Shown piece by piece: positions 24,611 to 40,862 of a stretch of 64,000 bases of DNA. Every line of letters begins with the position of its first letter. Within the stretch, counting starts at the first letter, position 1. The stretch is from contig NC_092323.1 of NCBI RefSeq assembly GCF_036785885.1, positions 9,060,501 to 9,124,500 of the forward strand, given 5' to 3'. The notes beneath the pieces were generated by a model. The model worked only from the letters and a program-made list of their open reading frames with translations. It did not search any database and was not told where the DNA came from. The stretch is from Coffea arabica (taxonomy: Eukaryota > Streptophyta > Magnoliopsida > Gentianales > Rubiaceae). The position numbers were made by a program, and so were the translations under genes.

Positions 24611-25570
24611 AAGAAAGAGAAAAGGAGGAAGGGAGGAAGGGAGAGAGGAAAAAATAAAAACAAGAAGGGGCGTTGTTGTAGGTGAAGGAGTCGATCAGTG
24701 GTGGCAAGGCGACGATGGTTGAAGCAAGGACAGTGGGATGGAGGAAAAAGAAGAGAAGAACCAAAAATAGATAGAAAAAGAAAGAAAAAGAAAAATCAAA
24801 AGATTGTTCAATTTATTTGCAAAAAAATTGTTTACAAATTTCATAATAAGTAAGTTATAGTAAATTTTTATACAAATATCCAAAAAAGCTCACCATCCAG
24901 ACGTAGATGGAGTAGTAGCTTCTTCACTTGATATTTAAAAAAGTTAAGAAATTTTTAGTCTAAATTCACTAAACTTGATACTGATTGTAAAGTTGATTTA
25001 TAAGTTACATCACTGCAATAAAATTGGAAGGTTCACGGAAGAGAATTGAAACATTTGTCACGTTTTCATGTTTGGAGGGGCAAATGAACCGTATGTATTT
25101 CGGCGAGGAAAACTTGCAATTAATCCTAAAAACAAAATGCGAAACACGACAGCAAAAAAAAAAAAAAGAAAAAAAAAAGAGCAAGAACAAATTTGCAGTT
25201 TACACCAAAAACCCAAGGCAAAAGGCGAAAAAAAAAAAAAAAAAAGGAAACTGGAAATCTAGTAAGACGACACAAGCCGACAACATTTCTTGCGTAGGTT
25301 GGCAAATTACGAATCCACCGGTTCGCTGATCTCCTCCGGTCTAGCATTGCATTGCTAATAGTAGTAGTTTCTTCGTCCCCAGCCCAACCCAGCTCCCTTA
25401 CTTAAAAGCAACCTCCCCACTCTCTCTCTCTCTCAACTGAACGATTTCTCCTGGGGAAAGCAACAGGGACTTATCCCCACAAAATCCAATCAAATATTGC
25501 GCAAACCCTGATATCACCACTTTCCAATTTCTATTCTTTATTTTAACCTAGTTCCTTTTATAATCCGAAA

Positions 25571-30302
<4,732 letters not shown>

Positions 30303-32128
30303 TGATATCTCTGGTGTGTGACTTCTGTGCATCCTTTGGAATGCTGTTCTAGACATACTAGATGTTCCTGTTTCCTACCTTTGACACGAATTTATTGGTG
30401 ATTCTGCTCCTTTGTGGAGATTCTTTGATATTTGTGTGTGTAGTAAATGAACGGAATGCATAGTGCTTCTGTTTGAAATATCCTGCCTCAAATGCATGCA
30501 TAATTCATATGTTTAAGTTTCTCAAAGAAACATTACATCGAATTATGTCGCAGTGGTAATGAATGGGAGTTAAGGGTATATGCAATGGTATCGCTACTTG
30601 AATGCATGAAAGTAAAGTATCTATAATAGTAAATATCAAAATACATCAATAGCACGCATACTGTGACTAACACTGTAAATAAATGTGGGTGTTTGAAGGA
30701 ATGTGTGCATTTTTATTTGAATGTACTTTTCTATGTTGTAAAGTTATCTTTTCTAATTATAATTCTACTAATCTGGGGTATAGTTGCAGAATTTTCATTT
30801 AATTTGGGGGTGATCTCATCGTGCAGGGTTATGTACAGTCCCCTTGGCGCTGGAGATTGAAGATCGAATTTGCTCTTTATGACTATGTTGATGGCTAATG
30901 CTGATGAACAGTTTTATGTCTAAAATTGTATAGTTGATTTGTAATGTTTACCGTATGTAAATACCGGACATGGATATCAGAAAATGTAAATACTTTAATA
31001 GCTATGATGCTTTGCTGATGGCTCAGCTTAATTGAATTATGCTAATTGCTGTTGTAGGATTTTGCTGGGGGGCTGGTACACAATTGTCTGACCCTTGCTG
31101 ATTGATAACCTTGGCAACTGTTGGTCAACGGGAAGTTGTCTGTCTGATATATTTTTTCAGTTCTTTTCCATGGTCTTAATCTCTGGGATTGTGGATCCTT
31201 GAAGGAAGTGAATTTAGTTGCCTGGTGATGTGATGATGTCTTTTGAGTGCTGGGAAGGGATGGGCGGTTAATAGTCTGCAGGGACGTTAGATGTTTCAGT
31301 TATAAAGGGTGACATAATAAACATTCATTCTGAAAACAACTGGGAAGGAGGAAAAGAAAAGGAAAAAATAAAATCCAACCCCAGGGCTTAGGCCTAGATT
31401 GAACTATATGAAATTTGATTATACAGCAAAACCCGATCGTCGTCAATTGGTTTTTGTTATCCGAAGTGGCGCTGTAGTATGTTCGAGCTTACAGCGCAGC
31501 TTGTAAAAGATGTGCAATCCAATGGTGACTTTTGATTGTTACTTGCTTGGCCTTCGAAACCTAGTTATGTGCTAGCGTTTGCGGTGGGCAATGGAGCTTA
31601 TGCTTCGTGAAAGATGCTAGTTTTTTTTTTCCTAGGTGGCCGGTTCGGATGCTCGAACAATTTACATTGGAGATGAGCAATGAAAAACAAGAAACCGCAG
31701 CGGTGAAACTTGCAAAGACAACAAAAAAGAATGCAAGGTAGTCAAGTTACGGCTGATTTTATGGGTATGTTAGGTAGTCCGGTAGAACAGCGCCATATTC
31801 GTTCTGCGGATGGTGGTGATGGAGGAATTAAGAAACCAGTTGATATTTAATTAATTAAATTTTTTTTTTTCTGGAAAGTAGATGAAGATGAGAGAAGTAG
31901 GATCCAAATATTAGCAGCAAAATCTTTTACTTTTTTTTTTTTTTTTGGGGAAAGAAAATGGTGAACTTAGTCCACTAGAAATCTCAACAGAGACGAGGCA
32001 AACATTTCTAGTAAAAAATTTGGGGTCTGCGTTAAGCTTAATGAGGATGGATCCACATTGCTATCTGCTCTAGCAAATGCTTATGCTCAAAGGGCCGACG
32101 TGGTCAGCTGCTGGAAAACTGAAAATCA
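30303..32128. other. 3' UTR of the PHAF1 homologue and convergent intergenic spacer
   Basis: The first part holds the 3' UTR of the PHAF1 homologue: a CAG acceptor at about 30824-30826 suggests a UTR intron ending there. The rest contains poly-T tracts (31861, 31929) and a short hairpin at 31469-31497. No coding region was recognised. Confidence 0.5.
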
Positions 32129-33646
32129 TCACAAATTCGCGAGCCATTCGCGGCCATCAATGAAGCTCAGCGAAATAAACGGCTTAGCTTCTTGTTGAGT
32201 TAGTTCTCTGGACCATGAGACCCTTCCTCCGAAATTTGCCCCTGGTCCTGAACACTTGAATTGCGCATAAAACACAGTCCTGCAGAAGTCTGCATCCGTT
32301 AGAATTCACAATATTCCTAGCCGAGAAGATAAAAAAAAAAAAAAAGAAAATTGACCATAATTTCAGTCCTTAAATAGTGAGAGAGATGAGGGTTGGCAAT
32401 TGGCATACATTTCCCTGTTTTTGTCTCCCCAGTTGTACCATCCTCTTGGGGTGATGATCTTATCCATGTAGGTATAAGCAAAGACTACTCTAGAGAAAGA
32501 CCCCCAGGCCCTCCCCAAGTAGAGTGCCCCTGAACCTGTCACCTTGCAGTTAACGAAAGAGAAGCCAGTTTCCTCCAGCATACTCTCTCGTTTTTGGGCA
32601 GTCAAGGCCCCATAGCTCTTTGTTTTAGCACGAAGATGACAATTCTCATAGAGCGAGAGCCCGTCCCCGAATATGAAATCAACAGAACCTTGAATGTAGC
32701 AGTCTCTGAAGTAGTGCCTGCCCTTGTGATCATAAAGGGTGTCCTGTGCTCCGATGAATCTGCAGCCTATGAAAGCTGCCGTGTCAGCTGAAATTCTGAG
32801 CGCTGCTGCCTGTTTACCTAGCGCCCCTGATGGCGGTGCGGGCGCTTTATTCTGTCACAAACCAATCCAATACTTCAAATTCAGTCAATTTGCTATTTAC
32901 TGCCGGTTTCTTCTTGTCAAGAAATTCGCATTTCACACAATATGACTTGGCTCTTGCAAATTTATGCTTGGAATTTTGCTGACCTTAAAGGTGATGTCTT
33001 TTGCAATGAAATAGGGAGCATTAACGGCAAATGTTGCAGAGGCGTAAGTTCCCAGCGGCTGCCCATTTGGTCCCTTCTCCTCTGCCGTGTCGTTCCACTG
33101 GATGATCGTCTCGCCTGCACCTGCTCCTTCCAGGCTAACATAAGCCATAGTCGCCGGAATCTCAATTTTCTCTCTGCGTTGTCCCGTTTAATCCAAATCC
33201 CACGTGTAGTTTAATTTCCAGTAGACGTTCATTATTTGTAAGAGAACAAGTTTGGTTATAGAGCCTTAAAAAGAAAATAGACAGTACAACGAAATGCAAA
33301 ATCCTCCATGTGAAGGATGTGTCAAAATTAAATCTTACTTGTAAGTCCCCGCACTAACAGAAATGATCACTCGACAATTATTGATAATTGGGATGGCATT
33401 GATGGCCTTCCGCACCGTAGTATAATCTCCCAATCTTGGATTTTTATGCACTTTAATCTTCTTGCAAGGGGTAAATTGATTCTTCGCTTCCTCGAAAACA
33501 GAATGATTGAGAGAGCCCATCTTTCGCAGCCAATTTCCATAGGCATCCTCAGTAATCTGCAACTCATTAGAGGCACGGTGGAAATAGGAAGCAAAAGAAT
33601 CTCCACAAGTAATAAGTAAAATTAGCACGTACAACTTCAGTCTCAT
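32129..33646 (-). CDS. Secreted pectinesterase (pectin methylesterase) without PRO region
   Basis: The four exons are 33339-33646, 32984-33173, 32409-32851 and 32129-32279, giving 1092 nt (363 aa). I chose the ATG at 33646 because it starts a good signal peptide ([20 protein letters not shown]). An in-frame ATG at 33700 would add 18 residues before it and bury the signal. Family motifs are clear: [30 protein letters not shown], the catalytic pair in [15 protein letters not shown] and [10 protein letters not shown], and the arginine of LGRAWG. The enzyme removes methyl esters from cell-wall homogalacturonan. There is no N-terminal inhibitor-like PRO domain. The sequence most resembles the PME53 (At5g19730) subgroup as I remember it. 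All catalytic residues checked are intact. Confidence 0.93.
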
Positions 33647-33700
33647 GATTGTACCAGCTGCTGGCCAGTGTTGAACTTCAAGAATTCTAGTCTTGGGCAT

Positions 33701-35532
33701 TTCCTAGCGGATAAGGTACAACTATGAAGCTGAAAGGTTGGAGAAACAGAAGAATTACTAATGTTTTAGGCAATTATAGAAAGTGGAAGAAGTAGCTATA
33801 TATTAGCTAAGCTAGCTGCCTTTATATTTACTGACTGTATATAATAAAACGATTGGCCTAGAAAGGGAGAGAAGAGTAAAGAAAGACATGCAGAGGAGAA
33901 TCTGGCATGTAGTGGCTGTATCGATCAATATTATCTCTTCTTGCCTTACCATTGCCCTCGATGACTGACTGACTGACAGTAGTGTTTTCTAGTGTGTGTT
34001 TTTTTGTCTGTTAGGAGCTTGGGAGACGTGAGGATTGTGCACAAGACAAGCATTAAGAAACTCACATGGCCATCCAACTTCCGGCCACACAAATATATAA
34101 TTCGTCCATAAACATTCTCTGAGATTCGTGGGATAAAAGATTTGTTCTCTATGACTTTGATATTCATCTACAATACGAGATATTATTGGTTTCCAAATTG
34201 CTAATACACTAGTATTGAGTGTTGGATTCCATTAATGGGAGCATATGATTGTACAGCAAGAATGTTGACGAAAATTAGAAGCAAGAAACAGAAAACCTGT
34301 GCTTATGGGTCCGGACTCCGGATACAGAAAGATGAGTGGTGCAAGTTAGAGACGCGATAATTGTTTTCTTTCCCCAGTGTTGTAGTAGTCGGGAGACACG
34401 AAAAGAAAATTGTGCAGTTTTCTCGGATTAGACAATATGTATTCTATGAATAAATGCAATAACATCTGGAGCAAATAAAGCTAAGGTTGCAATGTCATAG
34501 GAGAAAGAAACAAGAATGAAGGGAGACGGTGTTGAGGCAAAATTTACTCTTGCCGGTGAGATTGTCCCTCATTTCTTTGGACTTCCGACTGTAGCATACC
34601 ACGAGTTGAGGTGCATCCCGTGACACTGCCAAGTCCTTGTGCTTTAGTAGTTTTCCATCATGGTTGGCAACACGAATTGCGCACCGTCACCCAAAGATAG
34701 AGGGAGAGAGAGAGGAGAAAAGAGTTGATGTTTTATCATAGGATCATTTTTTTTTTAAACTTTATGACTGTAACATTTTTTAAAAAACATTTATAACTAT
34801 AAAGTACTTACCCAAAGTATGAAAAAAGAGAGAAACGAAACGAAACGTAACGTGTTGACATAAAAAAAAAAAAGGATTCATATGAAATGTGGGTGTTAAC
34901 AATTATTTAGTATCCAATTACCGAAGATTTTCCAAAAATAGCATAAGCTAGTTTTCATGCCATACTGTATTTATCCCGTTCATTAGTTCGGAATAGTTTT
35001 TACTGTTAATTATGAATTGATGCAATTCATAACTAATTGATTAAAGATATTCTTACATATTATTCAAATTTATGTCAAAAAACTAATTGTATTCCAAATA
35101 CTTAACTACCATATTAGCAGTGAAAAACTTTTATATGCATTTTCATATAATATGATAATATTTTGTTAAATAATTTTTTTGTTAAATATTATAACGCATA
35201 AGAAGATAGCAAGTATTCTTTTGAGACACAAATTAAAATTTACAATGATTATACGCCCACCTTTATTTACTTTTACTTAAAGACAAAAAAAATGCAACAA
35301 TTTATTAATTCATGAATGATATATTGGTTTCTAAAACATTTAATGAATTTATCAATGTAATAACTAAACTCACACTAAACAAAGCTACCATATATAGATA
35401 AAAAAGAATAATTTAAATTTATTGAAAGAGAAAGAAGTCGAAATAAGAAATTATAGGCAAAATTGATTGAAAAAGAGCTAAATGCAAAAATGGGTAAAAT
35501 CTAAACATTCATCCAAAAAAACAAAACACTTT
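33701..35532. other. Upstream region of the pectinesterase; no gene seen
   Basis: The first few hundred bases should hold the pectinesterase promoter. The rest, up to the tRNA, is AT-rich sequence without recognisable exons. Confidence 0.5.
33821..33830 (-). promoter_or_regulatory. Candidate TATA box of the pectinesterase gene
   Basis: On the minus strand this reads TAAATATAAA. It lies about 175 bp upstream of the chosen start codon and about 120 bp upstream of the alternative ATG, a reasonable distance for a plant promoter. Confidence 0.4.
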
Positions 35533-35604
35533 TCCGTTGCCGGGACTCGAACCCGGGTCTTTCGGGTGAGAGCCGAATATCCTAACCATCTAGACTACAA
35601 CGGA
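35533..35604 (-). tRNA. tRNA-Glu (CTC)
   Basis: A 72-nt cloverleaf on the minus strand. The acceptor stem pairs TCCGTTG with CAACGGA, the anticodon stem TTCGG/CCGAA encloses CTCTCAC (anticodon CTC), and the T arm contains GGTTCGAGTCC, which is also the internal B-box promoter. No CCA is encoded and there is no intron, as expected for a nuclear plant tRNA-Glu. Confidence 0.95.
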
Positions 35605-35895
35605 ATGCCTGTCTGAGGAATGAAAATAGAAAATTGGAAGGAGATGGTAGACGAACCCTCTTGCCTGCGGTGCGGCTATGCCTCTCCCTCCTTTACAAAT
35701 TACACCTCTTCCTCCTCCTCCTCGTTTTCCTATCCGTTGCTCGAACTTAAAAACAACCGGCGGGCTGTCCCTCTCCTCAATTCACTGATAATTAACGTTG
35801 TCATCATCATGATCTCTACTGCTTAGTACTTCTATTACCTGAACCAAAAGTTAACTACGATTTCTCTACTCTATTGCTACCAGGTACTGAATTCT

Positions 35896-35900
<5 letters not shown>

Positions 35901-35933
<33 letters not shown>
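35901..35933. repeat. Poly-T tract (33 bases)
   Basis: An uninterrupted T-run. Its length may be unreliable in an assembly. Confidence 0.9.
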
Positions 35934-35936
<3 letters not shown>

Positions 35937-36456
35937 ACTTCCATTCACTCCCGCCCTAACTATCTGTCGATTCTGATACAAATAATAGTAGTATCTATTA
36001 AATCAATGGGGTATAGAGGAAAGTTGGGATTTTTTTTTTTGGGTTGGAAACCTTTTTATATTTCTTTTTCTTTTTTGTTAATTTTAGAGCTTCAACTGAG
36101 AAAAGAGCAAAGCTACATGGAGTTTTTGCTAGTGCACCCCCCCCCCCCAACACGCATACCAAAAAAAAAAACCCTCTACCATAATTTGTATCGTTTTTGA
36201 GTTTCTACATTTAGTTGGCACTTGTGAGTTGGAGTTGATTGATAAGGACTTCTGGAACTGGGGCAAAGGCATGTCATAATCGCGAAAGATCTTATCTTGG
36301 ATGGAATGAACGGGGTGCAAATTCAATCTACTGATTATCCAGAGTACAAATTGTTGTGGGACTCCATTGCATCTATGCTGAAAACATCGATACTGGAAGG
36401 GAAAGAATGTGTATTTTTATTAAGCATGATCACAGCTGCTAGGTTTCAGTGTGTCC

Positions 36457-36524
36457 CCAGATTGTAAAAGGTTTACCATGTACAGAAGCTCCAGATTGTA
36501 AAAGGTTTACTATGTACAGAAGCT
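36457..36524. repeat. 34-bp tandem duplication
   Basis: Two adjacent 34-bp units (36457-36490 and 36491-36524) differ at one position (TTTACCATG versus TTTACTATG). Confidence 0.9.
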
Positions 36525-37129
36525 TACATTTGAGGGGATCATCTACCATGTAGTATACCACATTTGTGGTATCTGATGGTTTTTTTTTCCTTAAGCATTC
36601 ACTTAATTGCAAGGACAACAGGATGGCTTGACTTGTGCAAGGATTTGGTTCCTGGGTACGGGCATTAGATTGAACTAGTAATGTTAGTTATCCTCTTTCT
36701 GACATGTCAAACAGACCAAGAGGAATGTAAGATTACTGATTTTGAATAGAAGAGGTCGATACAAGTTTCTAGATGGACTGATTGGGCATTTTTTTTGTCT
36801 TTGAAATGGTCACGGTATTCATTCCTTTGCTCCTTCTTCTTGTTTTACTTTTGCTTTGAGTCCTAATTTTCTCCTTTTATTTTCTAGTTTCTATAGGAAG
36901 TTACATCATTTTTTTCAGGACACACCTCATTTCTTGAGGTTCAAGTGGAAGTATATTGCAGCTTTGTTTGACCAATCGATATTCTGATCTTTCATCGTCT
37001 GTGTAATTGTTTTCCTCACTAAAATTAGGCTATGAAAATGCATGTTATTTGCTTATATTGCAGACTTTCATTTACTCAGGACATATTAAACGCAGAATAG
37101 TTATTTGAGAGAGCTATCAGGGCATCTAA

Positions 37130-39020
37130 ATGATGACACTGTCTGGATTAACTGGTTGCCCCTTAAGATATAAGCTTCAGATACCTGCCTGCAGTCCAGT
37201 GCATCGAGAACGAGCTTCATTGTCTTCCCCTGTTCAATCTGTGGAATTTTTCTGTAAGCAAAGGTATTGACATACTCCATTGAATACAGATTAATGAGGG
37301 ATAATCCCGTGCATATTATTGTTTATGTTGTTTCAACCATGCAGAGGTAGTAGTAACTGGGCTACTTCCACACAGAGATGTGGGCTACGAAGAATTCCTT
37401 TAGTGAGGTGTACAATGGATGCTTCATCCTATGGTGATGCAGCCAATGGTTCTAGTGGTAATGTGGACGTTCTAACCGTCTTTGTTAACTGATGCATTTA
37501 ATTACTTCTCTTTTCTCTCTCTTGCTGGAGATGTGAATTTAATTTTTGTATCAATGTTTTTAAATCTAGACTATTGAGTGATCTAGTCATTGACTTTTGC
37601 TGATATGATTGCCCCTCTTAGTTTTACCCAATTGCAAAAATTTTGTTAAGAAGAAAATGTAATTCAGTTTGTCTGAATAGTTGCCTACATGCCTGTATAA
37701 ACTATTTCTTCTCCAGTTATGTTTGGTTGTGAATCTGGCAGTGGTATATGAACTGCTTTTGTTGCATTGTTGGACTACCCATGGTGCATTTGCCTGGTTA
37801 TTGGTGTGCAGATATTGATGTTAAGGAATGTTAGATCTGCACACCGATTAGTGATTTCTTTAACTAACAGATTGAGGTCTTCAGCCTATATGGACAGTGG
37901 CTTGTCGTGAAATCTCCATATTTTCATCCTTGCTGTTGTAAAGCCAGATGCTTTCTCGTTTGTTTTCATATCTTAGATGGTATTCTTGTACATGGTGCTG
38001 GTAATCTGTGGTGGCACTTCTGTTGCTTTTGATACTAAATTACCCTATTAAGATTTACAACTCTATACTTGCAAAGTTTGTTCTCCTAGACTTCTGTGCC
38101 TTTTGATATATCTAGTCCTGATTATTATCTTCCTGTTGTGACTATTTGAGTGATCTTGCATCTGAAAATCTTAATCTTGTATTTGGCTTTTTAAATTGCA
38201 GCTATCTTTCCCAGAATCAAAGTTAGGGATCCATACAAACTACTTGGAATCAGTAGGGAAGCTTCTGCAGATGAAATTCAAAGTGCAAGGATCTTCCTAA
38301 TACAGAGATATGGTGACCATAAGCCAAGTGTGGATGCAATTGAATCAGCCCATAACAAGATAATTATGCAAAAGTTTAATGAAAGGAAGAACCCAAAACT
38401 CAACATTAAGAAAAAGTTTAGGGAGATAACTCAATCTCGGTATGTGCAGGCTGTGACAAGCAGGTTCCGAACTCCTCCCACAAGTCTCATCATTAAGACT
38501 TCAATCACATTTGTACTTCTTGGAGTTCTTACGGTGCTCTTTCCTACCGAAGAAGGTCCGACAGTTCAGGTTGCTCTTTCCCTGATCATTACCATGTATC
38601 TCATATATGATCGGCTGAAGAGCAAACTTTGGGCTTTTGCTTATGGGTATGTTACATTGCCATAGTCTACAATCAAACTTGTTACCATTTTAAGCTGGTC
38701 CGTGATTACATATTTTGTTTCTTGGATCGTTTCTCTACTTGATTGTCCTGAATGAAAATGAAAAATAATTCCTGAATTTCCACAATGACTTTTTGGTCTC
38801 CTTTCTTTTTCCTGTTTTGAATTTCTCTGAGTTGATTGCTAAAATAAGCTTAATGCTACCATGTTTCAGGGCTGGAACTTTTGTTCTCTCCTGGTTTGTG
38901 GGGACATTCTTGATGGTTTCTGTGATCCCACCTATATTCAAAGGACTAAGAAGTTTGGAAGTGACGACTTCATTGATAAGCTACGTCTTCCTATGGATTG
39001 CTTCTACTTACCTTAGATAG
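37130..39020 (+). CDS. CPP1: CPP1-like chloroplast J-like membrane protein
   Basis: The four exons are 37130-37253, 37347-37457, 38202-38646 and 38870-39020, giving 831 nt (276 aa). The N-terminus is Ser/Thr/Arg-rich, like a plastid transit peptide. A J-like domain starts at DPYKLLGISREASADEI (about 89). It has no HPD motif: the equivalent place reads GDHKPS. Four hydrophobic segments follow, for example SLIIKTSITFVLLGVLTVLF and SWFVGTFLMVSVIPPIF. The C-terminus is LISYVFLWIASTYLR. This is the layout of Arabidopsis CPP1 (At5g23040), which binds and stabilises the light-dependent protochlorophyllide oxidoreductase POR in plastids. Exon 2 has two adjacent candidate acceptors. Only the second (CAGAG|GT) keeps the frame open. 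A second in-frame ATG follows directly at 37133. Confidence 0.93.
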
Positions 39021-39319
39021 CGCTGACTTTGAAACAACTTCACAATTTTGTCAGGGAAAAAGTATCTTAGTTTTTTATGTGATTCTTTGGTTTGGATTTT
39101 AAAATATACTAGTTCCATTTAGTGAATGAGTAGAGAATGGAAAATTTCTTGCTTGTTGAATTCTGAAACACTTGTAATTCTTCACTCACCACCACTTCTT
39201 GATTGGTGAGCGCAAAGCAGTTATGGGATCATTTCTGCTGTTGAAATTCTTGATCCCGTAACAATGCAGTCAATGGTTTAGATTTATCAAGAAATTGGAT
39301 TGATGCAGCTTAATATTAG

Positions 39320-39460
39320 GTTTGTTTGGATTGTAAATTATTTGAGATATTTTTACTGTAGCACTTTTTGTGATATGATGTATGTGAGATAAAAAGGTAA
39401 TTGGGAAGATAAAAAATTGTATTGAAAATTGTAACGGTGATGTAAGCAAATTATTCCCTA
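39320..39460. repeat. AT-rich GTTTGGATTG-type MITE-like repeat
   Basis: Starts GTTTGTTTGGATTG. It contains a block (GCACTTTTTGTGATATGATG followed by GAGATAAAAAGGTAATTGG) that also occurs, diverged, near 22305-22370. No clear target duplication was found, so the ends are approximate. Confidence 0.4.
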
Positions 39461-39664
39461 GAATTTACTTGGACTAGGCTATTGCACTGGCGTAATCCAC
39501 CGTAAACAGAAACACGCACATGCATGCCTCCTAGCGCTTACTCATGCATGGATCATTGATCCGTGTGGAGCTCTACATTCCGTCTCTATTTGTCTCTCCA
39601 GCAATATAATTGAATGGTTCGAAGCATAGGCTTGTGAAATTTGGGGGGACCATGGTCAGACTCA

Positions 39665-39876
39665 TCATCCCTGTCCATAAAGGTTCCTCAGATGTTCTTT
39701 AAGAATGATTTGCCTTCGTCTCTCACCCTTACTTTTGTGAAGACAAACTTCAACCAACTGGCAGATCTTTTTGAGCACAATTGACCGAGAATGATGCCCT
39801 GATTGTTGTTTGAGTTCTTGTATTCTTGTTAGAACCTGTCCACGAATGACTAGCGATGGGAAAGGCATAAAAACGA
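39665..39876 (-). pseudogene. Orphan exon-like ORF, unidentified
   Basis: Minus-strand ORF preceded by a good acceptor (CTGATTGCAG at its 5' edge) and ending in tandem stops (TGATGA). The predicted tail is basic, with ordinary amino-acid composition (IVLKKICQLVEVCLHKSKGE), and looks more like real protein than noise. I do not recognise the family and see no partner exon upstream. It may be a gene fragment left by a duplication or transposition. Confidence 0.3.
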
Positions 39877-40141
39877 CTGCAATCAGGCAGAGAAAGGTGC
39901 AGAAGATTTTCTATTTGCCATTTTGCTGAGATTTTTATAAGGGCCCAGCTAGATGTCGAAGACTTGGCCATTCTATGCCGGTTACATACAGTAATCATGG
40001 GCACACTCTGGCAATTCTATGGCGTTTGAGAAAATGGCACGACGGGCTTTGTTTGTATCACTGAAAATTGTGAAAAAAGTACAGAAGGGCGGAAAAAAAA
40101 CTGCAAAATGTGGCCGGTAGGGTTGCACAAGCGAGGGAAGG

Positions 40142-40170
40142 TAAGTGAAAGATTCGAAATCTTTCACTTA
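40142..40170. repeat. Perfect 13-bp inverted repeat with 3-nt loop
   Basis: TAAGTGAAAGATT, CGA loop, AATCTTTCACTTA. A run of about 16 A follows after TATT. Confidence 0.95.
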
Positions 40171-40734
40171 TATTAAAAAAAAAAAAAAAACTTCCATATT
40201 TCTTAGCAGCATTGAAAGTTCAGAAATTAATGTTCTATTCTTTTTCGGTGAACTTAGCCTATGCCTAGTTTTATTTTGTTTCGTCTTGCTCCATTTAAAA
40301 AATGAATGTCCAAAGATTCCCCGATTGTTTTGTTTTGAGATTACACATTTGAAGAAGCTAGAGTTCGGGTCGCAGTTTTACTCCAATTCAGACTGTAGAG
40401 TGCATGAGAATGAGAGCCTGGAGAGTCTAGTTTAATGGGACCTCCAATTCACTGGCCTATAATCTAAGTTCCCCAAAAGGCCAAAACCATGTTTTCTCCA
40501 ACTAGTTGTGGCTTGTCACGTAGCCAGTCCTAATTTTTTTCTGGTCTTGCCATTTCTCGGTTATCATAAGCATGACAAGCATCCAGACAAAAGAAAAAAC
40601 TCGAAGCACAGAAAAACCAAGCCATCAATTCCACAAGATCTAATGCCTGGAGCCAAGTCAGAAAATTATCACCCCACTTGGCACACATTGATTGGTAATC
40701 AGATTATGGCCTCAAAACGCATATCTCACTAGAA

Positions 40735-40742
40735 CTATATAA
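40735..40742 (+). promoter_or_regulatory. Candidate TATA box of the aldolase gene
   Basis: CTATATAA lies about 120 bp upstream of the start codon, with no other gene between. Confidence 0.5.
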
Positions 40743-40862
40743 GTTGTGATTAGAACTATGTGGCCATGCTAAATTTGTTAGCCCATAAATCCTGTAGCAG
40801 TTCTTGAGGAGAGTCACAAGTGATAATTCTAATCTTTTTGGTCCAAGAAGACTGAAAGAGAA

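Larger units (their letters stand above)
20569..25570. other. Five-kilobase intergenic region with repeat debris
   Basis: The first part (20569 to about 20830) is probably the displaced distal promoter of NERD. Beyond that the sequence is AT-rich, with microsatellites, a tandem duplication at 22223-22602 and purine-rich tracts. ORFs here (for example 23346-23681 and 24537-24764) are short, low-complexity or unlike any family I recognise. The last 200 bp, with a CT run near 25420, is likely the promoter and 5' UTR of the PHAF1 homologue. Confidence 0.5.
35605..37129. other. Upstream region of CPP1
   Basis: Probably holds the CPP1 promoter and perhaps a non-coding 5' exon: CAG|GTACTG at about 35883 is a good donor, and no coding frame precedes it. 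Includes a 33-base T-run, a C-run near 36139, and a 34-bp tandem duplication. Confidence 0.45.
39021..40862. other. CPP1 3' UTR and aldolase promoter region
   Basis: The 3' UTR of CPP1 lies at the left. A dispersed AT-rich repeat (39320-39460), an orphan minus-strand ORF (39665-39876), a perfect hairpin (40142-40170) and the aldolase promoter follow. Confidence 0.5.

Noticed and set aside
24537-25347. ORFs in the purine/pyrimidine-rich stretch before the PHAF1 homologue
   Set aside because: Composition is almost only F/S/L/P or K/R/E, as expected from low-complexity DNA, with no splice context.
33647-33700. Earlier ATG for the pectinesterase
   Set aside because: It would place 18 polar residues before an otherwise good signal peptide. 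The ATG at 33646 is more likely, though only transcript 5' ends can decide.
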